A stretch of 18,679 nucleotides of DNA from an uncultured Bacteroides sp. Its GTDB lineage: Bacteria > Bacteroidota > Bacteroidia > Bacteroidales > Bacteroidaceae. This document shows, piece after piece, positions 13,720 through 18,679 of this stretch. The notes under the pieces were generated by a model. It had not been told where the DNA came from, searched no databases, and was given only the letters and a program-made list of their open reading frames with translations. The stretch spans positions 1 through 18,679 of the forward strand of contig CAMTFK010000077.1 of the NCBI GenBank assembly GCA_947071285.1, read 5' to 3'. The translations under genes were made by a program, and so were the position numbers. How positions within the stretch are numbered: position 1 is the first letter of the stretch; every line of letters starts with the position of its first letter.

Positions 13720-16700
13720 ATGGGTAAAATTAAAAAGTATTCCTTAATACAAAGAGCCGCTTTGTTGGCCTTGCTCTTTGTATGTTTGGTACCGCTAAGC
13801 TCTTTAGCACAAACCATCCAATTAACCGGTACAGTAACCGACACCAAAGGAGAAACTCTCATTGGCGCCAGTGTTTTGGAAAAAGGTACAACCAATGGTT
13901 GCATTACCGACATCGACGGTAACTTTGCACTGACTGTTGCTCCTAATGCGACAATGGTAATCTCTTATGTGGGCTATGTGCCGCAGGAAATTCCTCTGAA
14001 AGGACAGAAAACATTAACAGTAACTCTGAAAGATGATACTGAGATGCTGGATGAAGTAGTAGTCGTAGGCTATGGTACAATGAAGAAAAGCGATATGACC
14101 GGAGCCATTTCTTCGGTGAAATCGGAAGATTTGATGAAACGTGCCACTACCAGCGCCACCGAAGCACTGCAAGGTAAAATTGCCGGTGTAAGCGTACTTA
14201 AATCCGGTGGTAATGCAGGTGCAAGCATCTCCGTAAAAATCCGTGGTATCAAAACGATGGGAGATAACGAACCACTTTATATCATCGACGGTTATCCCGG
14301 CGACATCAACACCATCAACCCGCAGGATATCGAATCCATGGAAATCTTGAAAGACGGTGCAGCCGCTGCAATCTATGGTTCGGTAGCAGCCAACGGCGTT
14401 GTGATTGTCAGCACAAAGAATGGCAAAGAAGGAGAACTGAAAATCTCATTCAATACATACATGACGGTCAACTCCGTAGCAAAAAAATTCGATATGCTTA
14501 ATGCGGACGGATATTTGAAAGTACACAATATGATGTACGAAAATGCAGAAAAAGGCAAGCCGGGCTACCTGACTTACAAAAATGGACAGAATCCTACAGG
14601 TGCCGACACGGACTGGCAGGACGAGATGCTGCGCACCGGTATTGCACAAAACTACTACGTAAACCTTATCGGCGGTTCGGAAGTTGCCAAATACTCCCTG
14701 TCTTATGGCCATGCTGATGAAAAAGGTATCTTCAGAGGTAACTCTTACATTCAAGACAACGCACGCCTGAAGCTGAATGCACATAAATACATCTTTGACT
14801 TTGACGCAGGCCTGAACTTCAAAGTTACGCAAAGCAAGCAACCGCAGTATACCTTGAAAGAAATGTACTCCATCTCTCCGCTGATACCTGTTTATGATGA
14901 AAACCAAACTTATGGATACGGTCTGACAGACATGTCCGTAGATGGTGTAAAAATGGAATTCCCCACCAACCGTAACGTGATGGCGGACGACCACTATAAA
15001 GACAGGAAATATACCGGCTACGACATCACCGGTAACATCGGCCTAACCGTGAAGTTTGCCCCATGGCTTACTTTCAAGACAAGCTATACATACAACGGTT
15101 ACTACTATAACGACCGTTACCACCGTGCCAAATACGAAGCAAATGCACAGGAACCGAGTCTTTATCCGTATAATTACGAATACAACTCTTACTATCGTAA
15201 CCAAACTTTCGAGAATGTACTAACTTTCATGAAAGACTTCGGTAAACATTCTATTACCGCCATGGTGGGTAACTCCATCATTTCCGCCCATCAGGACAAA
15301 AGTTCCGTGAGCGTGGAAGGAAAGAAGACCGAATATGATGTAGTGAACGGTGGCTTGACCTCAAGCGAAGTTCCAGGCGGTTTCTTCGACCCCACCTCCC
15401 CCACTATCGATGCCGGTATAGGCGGCACATTTACGGGTTCAGGTACTTTCTACGATTACAACCGTGCCTCTTTCTTCGGACGTTTCAACTATTCATACGC
15501 CAGCCGCTACCTGCTACAAGTGACATTACGCTCGGATGGTTCTTCCAAGTTCGGTAAGAACAACCGTTGGGGTACATTCCCTTCTGTAGCTGTGGGTTGG
15601 AGACTCAGCGAAGAAGACTTCTTCCCGAAGAACACACCTATCAGCAACCTAAAGTTCCGTGCCAGCTGGGGACGCTTGGGTAGCGAAAGTGCACTTGGCA
15701 ACTACTATGCCCCGACCATGACCAACAGCAATACCCAATGGATGAGTTACATTCAGGGCGGCAATGCCTGGGCAGGTATGTCCAACCTCTATTTGGTAAA
15801 CGACGATTTGCGTTGGGAAACCACCGATACCAAAAACATCGGCTTCGACTTCGGACTGTTCAACAACAAACTGAGCGGTAGCGTCAACTACTATTACAAC
15901 ACCACAGAAGACCTGCTTATCGAAAAAGTCATGGCACCTTCCGCCGGTATCTACAATCCCACAGTCAATGTAGGAAAGATGGTGAACAAAGGTTTTGAAC
16001 TCGAACTGAATTACGGAAACAGCATAAGCGATTTTGACTATAACATCGGGCTCAACCTCTCCACTATCCACAATGAAATGCTCGAAGCAGACCCGAACCA
16101 GGTACTCTACGGTTCGGCATGGAAAGGAAACGGCCATTTCGTAACTCAAACTCTGAAAGGTTACCCGGTAGCCAGCTTCTGGTTATACCAGACAGACGGT
16201 ATCTTCCAAAGCGATGCAGAAGCTGCCGCTTATGTAAACAGCAAGGGCGAACGCCTCCAACCGGATGCAAAAGCCGGTGATATCCGCTTTAAGGATGTGG
16301 ACAACAACGGCAGCATCGACTCAGGCGATAAGGTATATTCCGGTTCCGGTATTCCTAAAGTAGAGGCTAACTTGTCATTCAGCGGTTCTTACAAGAACTT
16401 CGACCTCTCCTTCCAGTTCGGCAGCGCATGGGGGCACAAGCTTTACAACGTAAACCGCCTGTACTACGAAGGAATGGATGCCGGTAGAAACTACTTCACA
16501 AGCACGCTGGACGCATGGACTCCCGGAAATACGGGAACAGACATCCCAAGAGCCGTGCTGGGTGACCCGAACGAGAATACCCGCGAGTCCGACCGTTTCC
16601 TCGAAAATGGAAACTTTGTCCGCCTGCGCCAATTGCAGTTAGGATATACTTTATCCAAAGCAGTGGCAAAGAAGATGTATCTTGAGAAATGCCGCCTCTA

Positions 16701-16845
16701 CGTCAGTGGAGAAAACTTGTTCACGATTACCAAATACTCCGGCATCGACCCAGAATTCTCTTCCAGTATCCTGAATACCGGTGTCGACTCCTTTGTATAT
16801 CCGTTTACCCGCTCTTTCGTAGTAGGTTTACAAGTTATATTCTAA
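13720..16845 (+). CDS. SusC-like TonB-dependent outer-membrane transporter
   Basis: The 1041-residue outer-membrane importer is of the SusC/RagA class, energised by TonB and paired with a SusD lipoprotein lid. It has a signal peptide (1-30, ending SLA/QT) and a carboxypeptidase-regulatory-like beta-sandwich domain (34-103; GTVTDTKGETLIGASV, YVGYVPQEI). Then come the TonB-box region DEVVVVGYGTMKK (111-123), a plug domain (about 125-235; IRGIKT, PLYIIDGYPGDI, AAIYGSVAANGVVIVSTKNG) and a 22-strand-type barrel ending in aromatic VVGLQVIF. There is no extra STN signalling domain, so it is not of the anti-sigma-linked subtype. This agrees with regulation by the neighbouring TPR-HTH protein instead. 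FKDVDNNGSIDSGDK (857-871) is an EF-hand-like calcium-loop motif common in this family. The substrate cannot be told from sequence. Confidence 0.95.
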   Translation: MGKIKKYSLIQRAALLALLFVCLVPLSSLAQTIQLTGTVTDTKGETLIGASVLEKGTTNGCITDIDGNFALTVAPNATMVISYVGYVPQEIPLKGQKTLTVTLKDDTEMLDEVVVVGYGTMKKSDMTGAISSVKSEDLMKRATTSATEALQGKIAGVSVLKSGGNAGASISVKIRGIKTMGDNEPLYIIDGYPGDINTINPQDIESMEILKDGAAAAIYGSVAANGVVIVSTKNGKEGELKISFNTYMTVNSVAKKFDMLNADGYLKVHNMMYENAEKGKPGYLTYKNGQNPTGADTDWQDEMLRTGIAQNYYVNLIGGSEVAKYSLSYGHADEKGIFRGNSYIQDNARLKLNAHKYIFDFDAGLNFKVTQSKQPQYTLKEMYSISPLIPVYDENQTYGYGLTDMSVDGVKMEFPTNRNVMADDHYKDRKYTGYDITGNIGLTVKFAPWLTFKTSYTYNGYYYNDRYHRAKYEANAQEPSLYPYNYEYNSYYRNQTFENVLTFMKDFGKHSITAMVGNSIISAHQDKSSVSVEGKKTEYDVVNGGLTSSEVPGGFFDPTSPTIDAGIGGTFTGSGTFYDYNRASFFGRFNYSYASRYLLQVTLRSDGSSKFGKNNRWGTFPSVAVGWRLSEEDFFPKNTPISNLKFRASWGRLGSESALGNYYAPTMTNSNTQWMSYIQGGNAWAGMSNLYLVNDDLRWETTDTKNIGFDFGLFNNKLSGSVNYYYNTTEDLLIEKVMAPSAGIYNPTVNVGKMVNKGFELELNYGNSISDFDYNIGLNLSTIHNEMLEADPNQVLYGSAWKGNGHFVTQTLKGYPVASFWLYQTDGIFQSDAEAAAYVNSKGERLQPDAKAGDIRFKDVDNNGSIDSGDKVYSGSGIPKVEANLSFSGSYKNFDLSFQFGSAWGHKLYNVNRLYYEGMDAGRNYFTSTLDAWTPGNTGTDIPRAVLGDPNENTRESDRFLENGNFVRLRQLQLGYTLSKAVAKKMYLEKCRLYVSGENLFTITKYSGIDPEFSSSILNTGVDSFVYPFTRSFVVGLQVIF

Positions 16846-16868
16846 TCACTAATTAATATAAGAAAACA

Positions 16869-18389
16869 ATGAAAAAAATAATATATATAGCATCTTTTTT
16901 ATGCGCCGCCTTGCTGGCAGGATGCGATGATTTCTTAACGACAGAATCGCCTGACTTCTCCACAGACAAGTATTGGAGAGACAAAGCTGACGTGGAAGCC
17001 GGATTATCTTCCGTTTACGGACAGTTGGATTGCCGTACCAACGCATATACCATTGCAGAGGTAAAGTATGTTCTCGAAACTTTCCGGAGTGACGAAATGA
17101 CTGTGGGACAAGATGTTTACAACTATCCTGAATGGGCAGCCATGGCCAGTTACAGCTATAATAATGAGAACTCCTGCATCAAAGAGTACTGGATGAACAA
17201 TTATAACGGCATCAACTATGCCAACAACGTTCTTTTCGGTATCAAGAAAGTGCAGGATACCGGTGAGAAGATGAGTACTGAAGATGAAAACCACCTTACC
17301 GGTGAAGCCCTGTTCCTGCGCGCTTATTTTCACTTCAAACTGATAATGAGCTGGGAAAAGGCCATCATCCGCGATAAATACCTGACGGGAGAGGCACAAA
17401 CCCACAAAGCCCTTTCTTCCAGAACAGATGTATGGGACTTCATCTGTTCCGAACTGAATAATGCCGGTGGCTTACTCCCGCAAGACCGCCCTTCTTCCGA
17501 AACCGGACGTGTGACCAAAGCCGCAGCTTACTCTTACTTGGGATGGGCCTACCTGACACGTGCCTACGAAGAAACCGCCAAGAAAGACGAATATCTGGGA
17601 CTGGCAGAAGAAGCCTTCAAGAAGGTGACCGGCTACGAACTGGAACCGAATTACGGAAGTATGTTCGACGGAACAAACAAGAACTGCAAAGAGTCCATCT
17701 TTGAGTTGCAATTCACCAACAGTACAGTAGATGGAACCTACCATAAGCACGTGCTTCACTTCTGGGTTGCTCCAGGAAGCATGAGAGGATGGGATGAAAT
17801 CCGCGTCAGCGAGAAGATGTACAATGAGTTCCTAAAAGAAGGACGCATTGCCGAAAATAACCTGTACGACGCCCGCGCCTATGGTTCCATGTTTTTTGAT
17901 GACCCTTACTACCATGAAGGCGAACATATCTTGGGATACAATTACGATGATGTTTATTATGAAACTTCCGTTACGCAGTACAATTTCCGCAAATACATGC
18001 CCGCAACTTGGGATGAGCAGAAACAAAGCGCTGTGGGCACCAACATGCCTCTAATGCGCTATGCCAACGTGCTGTTGATGCAGGCAGAAGTTTACAACGA
18101 ACAAAAGCATCCGGAGAAGGCTATTCCCCTGATTAACGATGTCCGCCGTATTCACGGTAAACTGCCGGCCATGACGGGAAGCGACTATGAAGCGGTTAAA
18201 GCCCAAATCGAACACGAACGTCTGGTAGAGTTTGCATTGGAGAACTCCCGCTTCTACGACCTCCGCCGCTGGGGCAAACTGGACGAAGCTATGAAAGCGG
18301 ACGGAAGAACAAACTTCAACTCTTCCACGCACTCATTCCTGCCCATCCCTTTGATGGAAATCCAGACTAACAATGAGATAAATGAGTGA
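16869..18389 (+). CDS. SusD-like surface nutrient-binding lipoprotein
   Basis: The 506-residue partner of the SusC-like transporter is predicted to sit on the cell surface over the barrel and bind the substrate. It has a lipoprotein signal (KKIIYIASFLCAALLAGC) with acceptor Cys19, followed at once by DD, which fits the Bacteroidetes surface-export rule of acidic residues after the cysteine. The SusD/RagB fold is seen in the N-terminal region (FLTTESPDFSTDKYW), in TGEALFLRAYFHFKLI (about 144-159), in the TPR-like helices (VTKAAAYSYLGWAYLTRAYE), and in the C-terminal pieces RYANVLLMQAEVYNE, IEHERLVEFALENSRFYDLRRWG and FLPIPLMEIQTN. The gene follows the susC-like stop by 23 bp and is surely co-transcribed. 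The length is normal. A terminator follows, so enzymes, if any, are encoded elsewhere. Confidence 0.95.
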   Translation: MKKIIYIASFLCAALLAGCDDFLTTESPDFSTDKYWRDKADVEAGLSSVYGQLDCRTNAYTIAEVKYVLETFRSDEMTVGQDVYNYPEWAAMASYSYNNENSCIKEYWMNNYNGINYANNVLFGIKKVQDTGEKMSTEDENHLTGEALFLRAYFHFKLIMSWEKAIIRDKYLTGEAQTHKALSSRTDVWDFICSELNNAGGLLPQDRPSSETGRVTKAAAYSYLGWAYLTRAYEETAKKDEYLGLAEEAFKKVTGYELEPNYGSMFDGTNKNCKESIFELQFTNSTVDGTYHKHVLHFWVAPGSMRGWDEIRVSEKMYNEFLKEGRIAENNLYDARAYGSMFFDDPYYHEGEHILGYNYDDVYYETSVTQYNFRKYMPATWDEQKQSAVGTNMPLMRYANVLLMQAEVYNEQKHPEKAIPLINDVRRIHGKLPAMTGSDYEAVKAQIEHERLVEFALENSRFYDLRRWGKLDEAMKADGRTNFNSSTHSFLPIPLMEIQTNNEINE

Positions 18390-18406
18390 TTTTCTCAAAC
18401 ATAACC

Positions 18407-18470
18407 AAACAAGGATGTGTCAGAAGTGCTGCACAAAGTGATTTTGATGCATCCTTGTTTACCTTTAAAA
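18407..18470 (+). terminator. Terminator of the susC/susD operon
   Basis: AAACAAGGATG (18407-18417) pairs exactly with CATCCTTGTTT (18450-18460), extended inward by two GU and three Watson-Crick pairs (to 18422 and 18445). This gives a 16-bp stem. The T content after the stem is modest (TTTACCTTT). It begins 18 bp after the susD stop. Confidence 0.65.
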
Positions 18471-18474
18471 ACCC

Positions 18475-18482
18475 TATCTTTG
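18475..18482 (+). promoter_or_regulatory. lysO-like gene promoter -7 box
   Basis: TATCTTTG is an exact TAnnTTTG match, 20 bp before the ATG at 18502. The only nearby -33-like bases (TTGTTT, 18455-18460) lie inside the right arm of the preceding terminator. Confidence 0.6.
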
Positions 18483-18501
18483 CCCCCAAAACGACATAGA
18501 T

Positions 18502-18679
18502 ATGTTTACAATCATCGGACTAATGCTCACAGGAATGCTGCTGGGCTACCTCTTACGAAAACGGAATCTGAGCGGAATCCACAAAGTCATTACAGTGCTC
18601 ATCTGGTTACTCCTCTTCATACTGGGTATTGAAGTGGGAGGAAACGAACAGATTATCAAAGGACTTCATACCATCGGAC
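18502..18679 (+). CDS. lysO: LysO-type (DUF340) lysine exporter, N-terminal part
   Basis: The frame begins MFTIIGLMLTGMLLGYLLRKR and stays open to the window edge (59 residues). It has a first membrane helix (3-18), basic RKRN, a second membrane helix (about 31-45; VITVLIWLLLFILGIEVGGN) and then EQIIKGLHTIG. The hydrophobic helix followed by LGIEVGGNEQII is characteristic of the LysO/YbjE family, which exports L-lysine across the inner membrane. In Bacteroides this family is often encoded as two adjacent short genes, but the window ends too early to tell. It is truncated only by the window edge. Lysine as substrate is inferred from the family. Confidence 0.72.
   Translation, partial: MFTIIGLMLTGMLLGYLLRKRNLSGIHKVITVLIWLLLFILGIEVGGNEQIIKGLHTIG

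Noticed and set aside
13692..13727. 11-codon upstream frame overlapping the susC-like start
   Set aside because: It is very short, out of frame, has no initiation signal and sits in an AT-rich leader where such frames arise by chance.
18417..18632. 71-residue plus-strand frame starting in the terminator
   Set aside because: It begins inside the terminator hairpin, runs through the -7 box, and overlaps the better-supported lysO-like frame at 18502, which has proper membrane helices.

Overview
The window reads as chromosomal DNA of a Bacteroides-type bacterium (order Bacteroidales). Three signs support this. Most genes are preceded by a Bacteroidetes -7 promoter box (TAnnTTTG) rather than a -10/-35 pair with a Shine-Dalgarno site. 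There is a SusC/SusD nutrient-uptake pair. There are several membrane-spanning TPR signalling proteins. I cannot name the species from sequence alone.

Layout. The 3' end of rpsT (S20) and its terminator (1-288) are followed by gyrB with its own promoter and a strong terminator (373-2529). A minus-strand block follows. It holds a cysteine-rich DUF3109-type protein (2578-3159), then a two-gene operon transcribed from about 6330 down to 3264. That operon encodes a canonical membrane sensor histidine kinase and, overlapping it by 4 bp, a large TPR protein whose kinase domain has lost every catalytic motif. Next, still on the minus strand, is gpmI (6444-7958), with two hairpins in its 5' leader. 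Divergent from it is corA (8229-9155), whose leader carries a 14-codon ORF, a long hairpin and an unusually good Shine-Dalgarno site. A 22-bp-stem inverted repeat separates corA from a secreted PQQ-type beta-propeller protein (9345-10907). The stop codon of that gene abuts the stop codon of the convergent rnhB (10908-11513).

The right third (about 11550-18460) looks like a nutrient-uptake locus. An intergenic region with three tandem 22-bp repeats leads to a periplasmic-TPR / transmembrane / cytoplasmic-HTH regulator. Then come a SusC-like TonB-dependent transporter and a SusD-like surface lipoprotein, closed by a terminator. The likely logic is that the regulator senses something in the periplasm and controls the SusC/SusD pair directly from the membrane. 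No degradative enzyme lies inside the window, so the substrate is unknown. The window ends inside a lysO-like exporter gene with its own promoter.

The core genes (rpsT, gyrB, gpmI, corA, rnhB) look ordinary. The parts most worth a second look are the kinase/pseudokinase operon, the corA leader, the 22-bp repeat cluster upstream of the TPR-HTH regulator, the long hairpin after corA, and the palindrome between the regulator and susC.
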